From Ruegeria halocynthiae (GTDB lineage: Bacteria; Pseudomonadota; Alphaproteobacteria; Rhodobacterales; Rhodobacteraceae): DNA of 64,000 nucleotides. The stretch's first letter is position 1. Each line of letters begins with the position of its first letter. Both the position numbers and the translations under genes were made by a program. This document shows, one piece after another, positions 8,176-17,013 of this stretch. The notes under the pieces are model-generated. The model was not told the origin of the DNA. It saw nothing but the letters and a program-made list of their open reading frames with translations, and ran no database searches. The stretch lies in contig NZ_JQEZ01000002.1 in assembly GCF_000743705.1 (NCBI RefSeq), forward strand, positions 413,250-477,249. The letters are read 5' to 3'.

Positions 8176-9437
8176 CACGCTGCACGCCTCTCCTGCAGCT
8201 GTGCCAAAGTCGGAGCGCCCGAAACGGGACCGTACAGCGCCAGCGCCGCAGGCGCCTGCACCGCCATCGCTTCGGCGAAGACACGCACGTCTTCGGTGCT
8301 GACCGCGTCGATCTTGGCCACTGTATCTTCAAGCGAGGGTACACTGCCCCAAATCTGCACCAGCCGCGCCAGACGCTCGGCCCGGTTCGACGGGCTTTCC
8401 AGCCCCATCAACATCCCGGCCTTCATCTGTGCCCGGGCGCGGGCGACTTCCTCGGCGCTCATGTCCTCGGCCGCGCGCTTCATTTCATCAATGGTGATAT
8501 TGGCCAGTTCCGCGACCTGATCAGCGGATGTGCCCGCGTAAATCGTGGTTGTGCCGGTATCAGCATAAGCACCGGTTTGCGCGAAAATGGTATAACATAA
8601 CCCCCGCGTTTCCCGCACTTCCTGAAACAGCCGCGAGGACATGCCGCCACCCAGCGCAGTCGAATAGATCTGCGCCGTATAGATCGCATCATCGCGATAG
8701 CCGGGGCTTTCCAGCGCCAGTGCAAAATGCGCCTGTTCCAACTCTTTTTCTTGCCGGGCTTCACCACCGGTAAAGCGCCCCGCCTCGGGGATCAGTCCCT
8801 TGCGCGGTTGTAGGTGGCCAAACATCTCTTCGGCCATTTTCATCAGTGCATCGTGATCCACTGCACCGGCGGCAGACAAGATCATCTGGTCTGGGCCATA
8901 ATGCTCGGCCACAAAACCTGACAGGTCCTCGCGCGAAAACGCGCTGACCCGTTCGGTTGGGCCAAGGATGGTGCGGCCCAGTGGCTGGTCGTGATAGCTC
9001 TGCTCTTGCAGCCAGTCAAAGATCACATCATCAGGCGTGTCATAAGCCTGACCGATTTCCTGCAGGATCACGCCGCGCTCGACCTCAATCTCGCGCGGGT
9101 CGAAAACCGGGTTCAGGACGATATCGCCGATCACATCCATCGCCAGCGCCACGTCGTCCTTCAGAACGCGCGCGTAATAGGCCGTCACCTCGCGCGAGGT
9201 ATAGGCGTTGATATACCCGCCCACATCCTCAATCGCTTCGGCAATCTGCAAGGCAGAACGACGCTTGGTTCCCTTGAACGCCATATGCTCAAGAAAATGC
9301 GCGATGCCGTTTTGTTCGATCCGCTCATGCCGCCCACCGGCGGTCACCCAGATACCGATGGCGGCGGATTGCAGCCCCGGCATATGTTCACTGACGATAC
9401 GAAATCCGTTCTTCAGTTGGTCTTGTCTGACAGTCAC
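8175..9437 (-). CDS. M16-family zinc metallopeptidase (processing-peptidase type)
   Basis: A 420-residue M16 peptidase similar to mitochondrial processing peptidase beta. The inverted zinc motif HFLEH is present (His47, Glu50, His51), with the downstream glutamate in EVERGVILQEI completing the site, followed by the C-terminal inactive-like half with the ALGGGMSSRLFQEVRE signature. The protein is cytosolic or peripheral with no signal peptide. It begins with GTG overlapping the thrC stop by 4 bp, so it is translationally coupled to threonine synthase, an arrangement seen repeatedly in alphaproteobacteria. The natural substrate is unknown. Confidence 0.92.
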   Translation of the reverse strand: MTVRQDQLKNGFRIVSEHMPGLQSAAIGIWVTAGGRHERIEQNGIAHFLEHMAFKGTKRRSALQIAEAIEDVGGYINAYTSREVTAYYARVLKDDVALAMDVIGDIVLNPVFDPREIEVERGVILQEIGQAYDTPDDVIFDWLQEQSYHDQPLGRTILGPTERVSAFSREDLSGFVAEHYGPDQMILSAAGAVDHDALMKMAEEMFGHLQPRKGLIPEAGRFTGGEARQEKELEQAHFALALESPGYRDDAIYTAQIYSTALGGGMSSRLFQEVRETRGLCYTIFAQTGAYADTGTTTIYAGTSADQVAELANITIDEMKRAAEDMSAEEVARARAQMKAGMLMGLESPSNRAERLARLVQIWGSVPSLEDTVAKIDAVSTEDVRVFAEAMAVQAPAALALYGPVSGAPTLAQLQERRAA

Positions 9438-10822
9438 TCAGCGATATGCCTTTTGATATGATCCTCAAGGGCGCCCAGATCGTTGGCGATGCGGGTCACC
9501 CGTTCCGGACGTTCATACAGATCAGACATGCGGGATGGAAGAGGCGGATGTTCGCCGCTTGCCTCCTCGACCGCCGCCGGGAATTTCGCCGGATGCGCCG
9601 TGGCCAGCGTGATCATCGGCACGTCCGCCGCGCGGTGATCCTCAGCCACCTTTATGCCTACCGCTGTATGCGGGCAGACCAGTTCAGCACTATGAGCCAG
9701 AGTTTGCTTGATCGTCTCCAACGTCTGATCTTCGGACACGCGGTCCGAGTCGAAGTTTTCCCGCAGGGCCTGCATCGCGCCCTGACTGACGTTGAAGCCA
9801 CCCTGCTTCAGCTCATCCATCAACTGCGCGATGGCACCACCATCCTCGCCATAGGCATAATACAGCGCCCGTTCAAAGTTCGAGCTGACCTGAATATCCA
9901 TCGACGGGCTGATCGAAGGGATCGTATCGCCCTTGAAATACCCCTGCCCCGACAAGCAGCGATGCAGAATGTCGTTCTGGTTCGTGGCCACCACCAGTCG
10001 GTCGATGGGCAGGCCCATGCGTTTGGCCAGATAGCCCGCAAAAATGTCGCCGAAATTGCCGGTGGGAACTGTAAAGCTGACCTTGCGATGCGGCGCGCCG
10101 AGACTAACCGCGGCTGAGAAGTAATAGACGATCTGCGCCAGCACCCGCGCAAAATTGATCGAGTTCACGCCCGCCAGTTTGACCCCATCCCGGAAATCAA
10201 AATCGTTGAACATATCCTTCAACGCGGCCTGACAATCGTCAAAATCCCCATCCACGGCCAGCGCGTGCACATTGCTATCCGCAGGCGTCGTCATCTGACG
10301 GCGCTGCACCTCGGACACGCGGCCATGCGGAAACAGGATGAATACATCCACGGCGTCCAGCCCGCGGAATGCTTCAATCGCCGCTGACCCGGTGTCGCCA
10401 CTGGTCGCACCCACGATGGTCACGCGATCATTGCGCCGTTTCAGGGCCACCTGAAACAGCTGACCGATCAGCTGCATGGCAAAGTCTTTGAAGGCCAGCG
10501 TCGGCCCGTGGAACAGCTCCAGCAGAAAGTGGTTCTCATTCAGCTGTTTCAGCGGGGCGCGCGCGTCATGGTCAAAACCTTCATAGGCGCGCGCGATGAT
10601 CTCCTTGAACTCACCCTCGGCAAACGAGCCGCTGACATAGGGCCACATCACACGGAACGCGATGTCCTCAAAGGGCAGACCCGCCAGCGCTGCGATGTCT
10701 TCTTGTGCCATCACCGGGATTTCGGCGGGCAGATACAGGCCGCCGTCACGGGCCAGCCCGGTCAGCATCGCCTCTTCAAAGCTCAGTTCGGGCGCTTGCC
10801 CACGGGTCGAGATGTATTTCAT
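9434..10822 (-). CDS. thrC: Threonine synthase
   Basis: Pyridoxal-phosphate enzyme that converts O-phosphohomoserine to threonine in the cytosol. The product is 462 residues. It starts MKYISTRGQAPELSFEEAML as in the family; the PLP lysine is in LAFKDFAMQ (Lys112), and the phosphate-binding GATSGDTGSAAIEAF and the VPTGNFGDIFAGY block are intact. It overlaps the surf1 stop and the M16 peptidase start by 4 bp each, so it belongs to a translationally coupled chain. Nothing unusual is visible. Confidence 0.96.
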   Translation of the reverse strand: MKYISTRGQAPELSFEEAMLTGLARDGGLYLPAEIPVMAQEDIAALAGLPFEDIAFRVMWPYVSGSFAEGEFKEIIARAYEGFDHDARAPLKQLNENHFLLELFHGPTLAFKDFAMQLIGQLFQVALKRRNDRVTIVGATSGDTGSAAIEAFRGLDAVDVFILFPHGRVSEVQRRQMTTPADSNVHALAVDGDFDDCQAALKDMFNDFDFRDGVKLAGVNSINFARVLAQIVYYFSAAVSLGAPHRKVSFTVPTGNFGDIFAGYLAKRMGLPIDRLVVATNQNDILHRCLSGQGYFKGDTIPSISPSMDIQVSSNFERALYYAYGEDGGAIAQLMDELKQGGFNVSQGAMQALRENFDSDRVSEDQTLETIKQTLAHSAELVCPHTAVGIKVAEDHRAADVPMITLATAHPAKFPAAVEEASGEHPPLPSRMSDLYERPERVTRIANDLGALEDHIKRHIAE

Positions 10823-11514
10823 TGCGCTTCACTCTCAGACGGGGCGCGGCTGCGCCACAGGAAATATCCGGTCATCGCGGCCCAAACCAGGGCCAGGCCA
10901 AACCATGTGATTGCGTATTGCAGGTGATCGTTGGGGATGCCCGTCGCACTGACGGGCAAAGGAGTAATGCCGGGATCGGTGCCCGAGCGCGCGATCAACA
11001 TAACAGGATCCGCGCCCAAGGCGGCGGCCAACGTGGGCACGTCGCGGGCAAACCAGATGTTTGCATCAATGTCGGGTCCCGGCGTATAACCGTCGACTTC
11101 ATCCGGCCAGTGCAGATTACCGGTGATCTTCATCACGCCGTTCTGACGGTCAACTTCCTTGGCGGTCACGGGAACAAAGCCCCGGTCCACCAAAATCGTC
11201 CGTTCATCGGTGTTGAAGGACTGGATAATGCGATACCCTGCCCCGACCTGCTTGACCGAAACCAGAACGTGGATCTCGCCCGGCACCATTTCACCGGTCA
11301 CGGTAACCGGCAGGTATTTGTCCCGTTCAACTGAGGCCAAGTTTGGCAGGTCAACCGGGTCGGCACTGATACGCGATTCGATTTCGGACAGAACGTCTTG
11401 TTTCCATGCCAGCCGCTGCATCTGCCAAAGGCCCAGCCACAGCAGAATTACCAGCCCGGCGAAACCGAAAATCAGCAGGAACAAGATGCGGCGCATGTCG
11501 GGACCATGTTTCAT
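10819..11514 (-). CDS. SURF1-family cytochrome oxidase assembly protein
   Basis: A 231-residue inner-membrane protein that helps insert heme a into subunit I of the aa3-type oxidase. It has two membrane segments, one at the N-terminus (MRRILFLLIFGFAG) and one near the C-terminus (TWFGLALVWAAMTGYF), with the SURF1 hallmarks LGLWQMQRLAWK, VLVDRGFVP and a late HLQYAITWFGLA. The ATG at 11514 was chosen; one at 11496 is nearly as good, and the frame runs open to 11577. It ends in a 4-bp overlap with thrC and is separated from ctaE by a terminator. Confidence 0.9.
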   Translation of the reverse strand: MKHGPDMRRILFLLIFGFAGLVILLWLGLWQMQRLAWKQDVLSEIESRISADPVDLPNLASVERDKYLPVTVTGEMVPGEIHVLVSVKQVGAGYRIIQSFNTDERTILVDRGFVPVTAKEVDRQNGVMKITGNLHWPDEVDGYTPGPDIDANIWFARDVPTLAAALGADPVMLIARSGTDPGITPLPVSATGIPNDHLQYAITWFGLALVWAAMTGYFLWRSRAPSESEAQ

Positions 11515-11588
11515 AACAATAAGGCGGCGTAAGAACCGGCGCCTTGTTAAGGGCTGCGCAGGCGCAAATGCAACCACGCAATTGTATC

Positions 11589-11606
11589 GGGCGCAATCTT
11601 GCGCCC
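11589..11606. repeat. Perfect palindromic hairpin
   Basis: GGGCGCAA (11589-11596) and TTGCGCCC (11599-11606) are perfect inverted 8-mers with a 2-bp centre, placed between the ctaE terminator and surf1. It could be an operator ahead of surf1 or a second stop. Confidence 0.35.
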
Positions 11607-11614
11607 TGATCGAG

Positions 11615-11641
11615 AAAAAGCCGCCCCAAAGGGCGGCTTTT
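11615..11641 (-). terminator. Rho-independent terminator after ctaE
   Basis: GCCGCCC (11620-11626) pairs with GGGCGGC (11631-11637) around a 4-nt loop, with A runs on one side and T runs on the other, so it can act in both directions. Its main role is likely ending the ctaB-ctaE transcript. Confidence 0.8.
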
Positions 11642-11664
11642 GCAATTGGATTACCTGTCCGGCG

Positions 11665-12480
11665 TTACACCAGCGGGGCCTGACCCCAGATGTAGACGGC
11701 GAAGAACAGGAACAGCCAGACAACGTCCACGAAATGCCAGTACCAGGCTGCGGCCTCAAACCCGACATGTTTTTCAGGCGTGAAATCACCGCGCAGTGCC
11801 CGGATCAGACAAACAGTCAGGAAAATGGTACCGATCACGACGTGAAAGCCGTGAAAACCAGTGGCCATGAAAAAGTTCGAGTAGAACTGATCGCCGCCGA
11901 ACTTCCAGCCATCATGGGCCAGCAACTCATAGTACTCATAGCCCTGCAAGAAGGTGAACGCTGCACCCAATGCGATCCCGATGGCCAGACCCTGCACCAA
12001 TGCCTTGCGGTCATTGCCATGCACCAGCGCGTGGTGCGCCCAGGTGATCGCACAGCCCGACAGCAGCAGAACCAGCGTGTTGATCAGCGGCAGATGGAAC
12101 GGGTCAACCGCATGGATGTCCGGCTGGATGTATTCGGTGCCCGCATAATCGTACATCGGGTACATGCGATGTTTGAAGAACGACCAGAACCAGGCAAAGA
12201 AGAACATTACCTCGGACATCACGAATAGAATGAAGCCATAGCGCAGGCCAATACGTACAACCGGCGTGTGATCCCCTGCGCGGCTTTCGGCCACAACCTC
12301 AGACCACCAGGCGAACATGGTGTAAAGAACGGCCACCAGACCGGCCCAGAACACAAACGGCGTTTTGTCGTGCATCCAAAGGACAGCCCCGAATAGCATC
12401 ACAAAGCCACCGATCGCGCCGATCAGCGGCCAGGCCGACGGGGCCAGAATATGGTAGTCATGGTTTTTAGCGTGTGCCAT
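11665..12480 (-). CDS. ctaE: Cytochrome c oxidase subunit III
   Basis: Core membrane subunit of the aa3-type terminal oxidase; it stabilises subunit I and its proton uptake. The product is 271 residues with seven membrane segments. Family marks include the start [40 protein letters not shown] with the conserved glutamate, and the C-terminal [13 protein letters not shown] and [15 protein letters not shown]. It follows ctaG by 22 bp and is closed by a strong terminator. Subunit I (ctaD) is not in this window, which is common in Rhodobacteraceae where it is encoded elsewhere. Confidence 0.96.
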   Translation of the reverse strand: MAHAKNHDYHILAPSAWPLIGAIGGFVMLFGAVLWMHDKTPFVFWAGLVAVLYTMFAWWSEVVAESRAGDHTPVVRIGLRYGFILFVMSEVMFFFAWFWSFFKHRMYPMYDYAGTEYIQPDIHAVDPFHLPLINTLVLLLSGCAITWAHHALVHGNDRKALVQGLAIGIALGAAFTFLQGYEYYELLAHDGWKFGGDQFYSNFFMATGFHGFHVVIGTIFLTVCLIRALRGDFTPEKHVGFEAAAWYWHFVDVVWLFLFFAVYIWGQAPLV

Positions 12481-12502
12481 CAGAGTCCCTCACCTAAAGG
12501 CG

Positions 12503-13078
12503 TTAGTTCGTTGTTGTATCAGCCTGCGTCTCCAGGGCGGCATAGCCCTCGGGCAGGTCAATTTCGTAAAATGTATACGACAGAGTGATCGTATGAACAT
12601 ACTTGGCTTCAAGATCTTCGACCATTTCCGGGTCTACGAAAAAGGTAACCGGCATCTCAACCCGTTCTCCGGGCTCCAGCACCTGCTCCTCAAAGCAGAA
12701 ACAGGCGATTTTCTGAAAATACCCGCCAGCCGAATAGGGTGCCACGTTATAGGACGCCTGCCCCGCAATGGGACGATCGGTTGGATTGTACGCCTCGTAG
12801 AACGCCAACCCGGTTTCACCAATGCGCAGGTCCATCTCGCGCACGACGGGCTTGAACTCCCAGGCCATATCCTTGGCCTTCGAGGCGTCAAAGCGGACCG
12901 TTACAGTGCGATCCAACACACCTTCGGGGGCTTGTGCCGCCACGCCCGTTGTCCCGCCAAAACCGGTGACACGGCAGAACCAGTCATAAAACGGAACCGA
13001 CGCCCAAGCGAGGCTGCCCATCAGGACAACCACACCCACCGTCTGCGCAACCGTTTTCTGAGGCCCCGTCAACGCCAT
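12503..13078 (-). CDS. ctaG: Cytochrome c oxidase assembly protein CtaG/Cox11
   Basis: Copper chaperone that builds the CuB centre of subunit I. The 191-residue protein has one N-terminal membrane anchor (about residues 12-30) and a periplasmic beta-sandwich. The copper-binding CFCF motif is intact in KIACFCFEEQVLEPGE, and the VPFYDWFCRVTGFGG and MPVTFFVDPEM blocks are typical. Its ATG overlaps the stop of the small CoxF-like gene by one base, so translation is coupled. Confidence 0.95.
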   Translation of the reverse strand: MALTGPQKTVAQTVGVVVLMGSLAWASVPFYDWFCRVTGFGGTTGVAAQAPEGVLDRTVTVRFDASKAKDMAWEFKPVVREMDLRIGETGLAFYEAYNPTDRPIAGQASYNVAPYSAGGYFQKIACFCFEEQVLEPGERVEMPVTFFVDPEMVEDLEAKYVHTITLSYTFYEIDLPEGYAALETQADTTTN

Positions 13079-13239
13079 CAGTTCTGCACCTCTTGCGTCG
13101 CCAAACTGAAATCAGTGCCCGAGACCTTGACGATCGTCAGGCCAAAGATGATCACGATGAAGGCCGCCAGCGCCAGACCCACGCCCAGATTGCGGCTGAA
13201 CCGGCGTTGATGCAACTCGTGGCTTTTACGCAGGCTCAT
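13078..13239 (-). CDS. Small CoxF-like membrane protein, oxidase cluster
   Basis: A 53-residue protein that is too short for many gene callers. It begins MSLRKSHELHQRRFSRN, has one membrane segment (about residues 17-38, rich in Ala, Ile, Leu and Val) and ends in a short polar tail FSLATQEVQN. Its ATG overlaps the ctaB stop by 4 bp (ATGA) and its own TGA overlaps the ctaG start, so it is translated as part of the cluster. A small one-pass protein in this slot between ctaB and ctaG is called CoxF in rhizobia and is common in Rhodobacteraceae. The family name is by position and shape, and its biochemical role is not known. Confidence 0.75.
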   Translation of the reverse strand: MSLRKSHELHQRRFSRNLGVGLALAAFIVIIFGLTIVKVSGTDFSLATQEVQN

Positions 13240-14192
13240 GACCAGCCTCCCAGCCCATAGGGTTTCAGAAGCGCCTCGGCCAGAATCGCGCCGAAATGCA
13301 GGAACAGGTACAGCAGCGACAGCTTGAAGAAACTGCGTTCCACCTTGAAGTTGTCGGCCTCGGCATCATCCTCGTTCCGGCGCGAGATCGCCCATGCGCC
13401 GCGCAGGAATAGGGCGTTCATCACCACCGCAACCATCAGATAGATCGGGCCGCCAATGCCCGAGAACGCGGTGCCAACGGCCAGCGTGGCCAGCAGCGCG
13501 GTGTAGATCAGAATGTGCCAGCGGGTCGCGCGGCGACCGTGGGTCACGGTCAGCATCGGCACACCCGCATCGTCGTAGTCCGAACGCATGAACAGCGCCA
13601 GCGCCCAGAAATGCGGCGGCGTCCACATGAAGGTCAGGGCAAACATCAGCCAGGGTTCCAGTGACATCGACCCAGTGGCGGCAACCCAGCCGATCACCGG
13701 CGGGAAAGCCCCGGCCGCACCGCCGATCACGATGTTCTGCGGCGTCAAACGTTTCAGCCACATCGTGTAGACGACGACATAGAAAAAGATGGTGAAGCCC
13801 AGAAAAGCACCTGCGAACCAGTTGGTCGCCAGACCCAGCATGATCACCGACAGGCCGGATAGCGCCAAGCCCAGCGCCAGCGCCTCGCCCTCCTGCACTT
13901 TGCCCGACGGGATCGGACGGCTTTTGGTGCGCTTCATCACGCGGTCGATATCCGCATCCCACCACATGTTCAGCGCGCCAGACGCACCGCCGCCGATGGC
14001 AATGAACAGAATGGCGCAGAAGCCCACAAACGGGTGCACGGGAACCGGCGCGGCCAGCAAACCGACCAAAGCCGTGAACACGACCAGAGACATCACGCGC
14101 GGCTTCAGCAGAGCGAAGAAATCGCCAAAGCTGGCCTCATCCGTATGTGCCTTGGCGGTCACTGTGCTGGCGTTGATGCTTGCGTCGCTCAT
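13236..14192 (-). CDS. ctaB: Protoheme IX farnesyltransferase (heme O synthase)
   Basis: UbiA-superfamily membrane prenyltransferase that adds a farnesyl group to heme b, making heme O on the way to heme A. The 318-residue product has about nine membrane segments. The first Asp-rich site is in ALNMWWDADIDRVMKRT, with the SRPIPSG block following, and the second site is in the FMRSDYDDAGVPML stretch. It is the first gene after a terminator that separates it from ctaC, and it overlaps the CoxF-like gene by 4 bp. Confidence 0.96.
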   Translation of the reverse strand: MSDASINASTVTAKAHTDEASFGDFFALLKPRVMSLVVFTALVGLLAAPVPVHPFVGFCAILFIAIGGGASGALNMWWDADIDRVMKRTKSRPIPSGKVQEGEALALGLALSGLSVIMLGLATNWFAGAFLGFTIFFYVVVYTMWLKRLTPQNIVIGGAAGAFPPVIGWVAATGSMSLEPWLMFALTFMWTPPHFWALALFMRSDYDDAGVPMLTVTHGRRATRWHILIYTALLATLAVGTAFSGIGGPIYLMVAVVMNALFLRGAWAISRRNEDDAEADNFKVERSFFKLSLLYLFLHFGAILAEALLKPYGLGGWS

Positions 14193-14210
14193 TTCCGGTC
14201 CTTTTGGGGC

Positions 14211-14234
14211 AAAAACTGCGCGAACCTCGCGCAG
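14211..14234 (-). terminator. Intra-cluster terminator between ctaC and ctaB
   Basis: Read on the minus strand, CTGCGCG and CGCGCAG form a 7-bp stem (14216-14222 and 14228-14234) followed by TTTTT (14211-14215). It lies in the 83-bp gap after ctaC, so part of the transcription should stop here. Confidence 0.75.
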
Positions 14235-14275
14235 CCTGCATCATGTATTACACAGGCCGCGGCCTGCGCAGGGTA

Positions 14276-15187
14276 TCAGTTCGTTGCAACCTGATAGGGT
14301 GCCGGCTGACCTGCGTATTCTTCCAGTGCGCCTTGAAGCCACTGCTCATAGGCTTCTTCGCTGACGACCTTAACAGTAATCGGCATATAGGCGTGGTCCT
14401 TGCCGCAAAGCTCGGAACATTGACCGAAATAGATACCTTCTTTGTCAGCCTGGAACCACAGCTCGGCCAGACGACCGGGGACACCATCCTGTTTCACACC
14501 AAAGGAGGGGATGGTCCACGAATGGATCACGTCCGACGCTGTCACCTGCATGACGATGACCTTGCCAATCGGCACGACCACGGCAGTATCGGTGGCCAGC
14601 AGCCATTCATCTTCACTGTAGCCCGCATCGGTCAGCTTGGCGCGCATCGCGTCGTTCAGAACAAACGGGGTCACGTCTGCATCCGCAGGGCGCGCGCCCT
14701 CGTCCAGCGTTGCCGGATGTCCCAGCAGATAGCTATCGAAAGCAAAGTCGTGGTCGACATATTCGTATGTCCAGTACCACTGGTTGCCGACAACCTTGAT
14801 GACCACGTCCCCTTCGGGGATTTCCTGCTGCTTGAACAGAACCGGAAGAGAGAATGCACCGATAAAGACCAGAACAAGGATTGGCCCCAGGGTCCATGCG
14901 ATTTCCACCGGAGTATAATGCGAAAAGCGCGCCGGGTTCGGGTTAACACGCGCATTATAGCGCACGATGCAATAGATCAGCAGGCCTGCAACCAGCAAAC
15001 AGATGACGGTGATGATCACCAGAATCATGTTATCCAGATCGCGAATCCCGTGGGCAAGGTTTGTGGCTGCGGGTTGGAACCCAATACCGCCATCAACCGG
15101 CTTGCCAATAATCTCAAGCTCCTGAGCCATGGCGGGAAGGCTGGAGAGGGCTGTCATCAAGCCCGAAAGCATCAAAGCATTCTTCAT
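14276..15187 (-). CDS. ctaC: Cytochrome c oxidase subunit II
   Basis: Takes electrons from cytochrome c at the periplasmic face. The 303-residue precursor has a signal peptide (about residues 1-21, ending PAMAQ), two membrane segments and a C-terminal cupredoxin domain. The binuclear CuA site is intact in [16 protein letters not shown], with the earlier [20 protein letters not shown] block supplying the other ligand and the tryptophan entry region in WYWTYEY. The ATG at 15187 starts the signal peptide; the frame runs open to 15244. It leads the oxidase cluster and is divergent from tldD, with an FNR-type palindrome between. Confidence 0.96.
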   Translation of the reverse strand: MKNALMLSGLMTALSSLPAMAQELEIIGKPVDGGIGFQPAATNLAHGIRDLDNMILVIITVICLLVAGLLIYCIVRYNARVNPNPARFSHYTPVEIAWTLGPILVLVFIGAFSLPVLFKQQEIPEGDVVIKVVGNQWYWTYEYVDHDFAFDSYLLGHPATLDEGARPADADVTPFVLNDAMRAKLTDAGYSEDEWLLATDTAVVVPIGKVIVMQVTASDVIHSWTIPSFGVKQDGVPGRLAELWFQADKEGIYFGQCSELCGKDHAYMPITVKVVSEEAYEQWLQGALEEYAGQPAPYQVATN

Positions 15188-15330
15188 ATTCTGTCCTGAT
15201 CGTTTGATCTTTGCGTCCCTGGCGTAAAGGTGTGAATCGGTCACACCTCACCCGTTGTCTTTGGCCGCGTTAAAAACCATATTCCTGCGGGTAGATAAAG
15301 CAAAATGCTTGCGTCAAACAGACGCTATTT

Positions 15331-15344
15331 TTGATCTGGATCAA
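15331..15344. promoter_or_regulatory. FNR/Crp-type palindrome between ctaC and tldD
   Basis: The 14-bp TTGATCTGGATCAA matches the FNR-class consensus TTGAT-N4-ATCAA exactly in both halves. It ends 19 bp before the tldD ATG and lies 144 bp upstream of ctaC. In this family of organisms FnrL and Dnr/Nnr proteins read this type of site. Placement close to tldD suggests repression of that side or long-range action on ctaC. Confidence 0.6.
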
Positions 15345-15363
15345 ACTCGAAAGGTCCCATCCG

Positions 15364-16785
15364 ATGCCCAACGACCCGTTTCGCCCGTTTGAAAGCGCCC
15401 TTCCGCAGGACGAAGCGCTTGCAATTTTGCACTCTGCCACCGCCGGGGCCGAGGACGGAGAGCTGTTTGTCGAGCGGCGAAAATCCGAATCCCTGGTTTT
15501 TGACGACGGGCGTTTGAAGACAGCGTCCTATGACGCCTCCGAGGGATTCGGCCTGCGCGCGGTACAGGGTGAGGTGGCTGGATATGCGCATTCTACCGAC
15601 GTCTCGATCCCGGCGCTAAAGCGGGCGGCGGAAACGGCGCGCTTGGCTGTGGGCGATGGCGGCGGTACGCTGGCCGGCGCGCCACGCGCCACCAATACGC
15701 GGCTATATACGGACGAAGATCCCATCGAATCCGCCAGTTTTCCGGTTAAAATCGAAACTTTGCGTGAAATTGACGCCTTTGCCCGAGATATGGATTCACG
15801 TGTGGTGCAGGTCAGCGCCGCAATCGCCGCTGCGGTGCAAGAGATCGAAATCCTGCGCCCCGATGGGGTTCTGGTGCGCGATGTGCGCCCGATGACCCGC
15901 CTTAATATCTCGGTGATCGTCGAACAGAACGGCCGCCGCGAAAGCGGCTCGGCCGGGGGCGGCGGGCGCGTGGGTCTGGACGGGCTGATTGACCCGTCAG
16001 ACTGGCAGGACAAGGCACGCGAGGCGCTGCGGGTCGCGTTGGTCAATCTGGACGCGGTCCCTGCCCCTGCAGGTGTGATGGAGGTTGCCCTGGGCCCCGG
16101 CTGGCCCGGTATCCTGCTGCACGAGGCCATCGGACACGGGCTTGAGGGAGACTTTAACCGCAAGGGCAGCTCGGCCTTTGCCGGGTTGATGGGGCAGCAG
16201 ATTGCCTCCAAAGGTGTCACTGTCGTCGATGACGGCACCATCGCGGATCGGCGCGGTTCGATCACGGTGGATGACGAGGGCACGCCCAGCGCGCGCACGG
16301 TCCTGATCGAGGATGGTAAACTTACCGGATACATGCAGGACCGTCAGAACGCGCGTCTGATGGGGGTTTCCCCCACCGGCAACGGGCGGCGGCAGAGTTA
16401 TGCGCACAAACCGATGCCCCGGATGACCAATACGGTCATGCTGGGTGGGGATTCCGATCCGGCCTCGCTTGTCGCGGATATCAAGGATGGTATCTGGGCC
16501 GTGGGGTTTGGCGGCGGTCAGGTGGATATCACAAACGGCAAGTTCGTGTTTTCCTGCACCGAGGCGTACCGGGTCGAAAACGGCAAGATCGGCGCGCCGG
16601 TCAAAGGGGCGACCCTGATTGGCGACGGGCCTTCTGCGCTTAATCGCATCCGTGGATTGGGCAATGACATGGCGTTGGACCCGGGCATGGGTACTTGCGG
16701 CAAGGATGGTCAATGGGTGCCGGTGGGTGTTGGTCAACCTACGGTTCTGATGGATGGGCTGACTATCGGCGGATCGGCAACCTGA
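15364..16785 (+). CDS. tldD: TldD metalloprotease subunit
   Basis: Catalytic subunit of the TldD/TldE(PmbA) protease, which trims peptides such as microcin precursors and unfolded substrates in the cytosol. The product is 473 residues, the family length. The zinc motif is LLHEAIGHGLEGDF (HExxxH near residue 253), and the RQNARLMG, SYAHKPMPRMTNT and C-terminal GQPTVLMDGLTIGG blocks are all present. The ATG at 15364 is chosen because family content begins at about MPNDPFRPFE; an upstream TTG at 15331 would place the FNR palindrome inside the coding region. A T-tailed hairpin ends the transcript. Confidence 0.95.
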   Translation: MPNDPFRPFESALPQDEALAILHSATAGAEDGELFVERRKSESLVFDDGRLKTASYDASEGFGLRAVQGEVAGYAHSTDVSIPALKRAAETARLAVGDGGGTLAGAPRATNTRLYTDEDPIESASFPVKIETLREIDAFARDMDSRVVQVSAAIAAAVQEIEILRPDGVLVRDVRPMTRLNISVIVEQNGRRESGSAGGGGRVGLDGLIDPSDWQDKAREALRVALVNLDAVPAPAGVMEVALGPGWPGILLHEAIGHGLEGDFNRKGSSAFAGLMGQQIASKGVTVVDDGTIADRRGSITVDDEGTPSARTVLIEDGKLTGYMQDRQNARLMGVSPTGNGRRQSYAHKPMPRMTNTVMLGGDSDPASLVADIKDGIWAVGFGGGQVDITNGKFVFSCTEAYRVENGKIGAPVKGATLIGDGPSALNRIRGLGNDMALDPGMGTCGKDGQWVPVGVGQPTVLMDGLTIGGSAT

Positions 16786-16841
16786 TACAGAATCGGTTGC
16801 GCACAAGGTTAACCCTGCGCCTTGGCAATCCGCGTTTTATG

Positions 16842-16884
16842 GCGTTCGTTTGAAGTCCTCGTTCAAGCGAACGCATATTTTTTG
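16842..16884 (+). terminator. Rho-independent terminator of tldD
   Basis: GCGTTCGTTTGAA (16842-16854) pairs with TTCAAGCGAACGC (16862-16874) in a 13-bp stem with one G-T wobble, followed by ATATTTTTT. Confidence 0.85.
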
Positions 16885-17013
16885 CATTTAATATCTTATA
16901 TTTACGCAACATCCCCTGACAAATCAGGAAAATTATCCGAATAATTTGAAAGGATTCACAAGCTGTTAACCCCGGCAATCGTAAACCAGTTCTGCAATCA
17001 GGCGGAGCACCGG

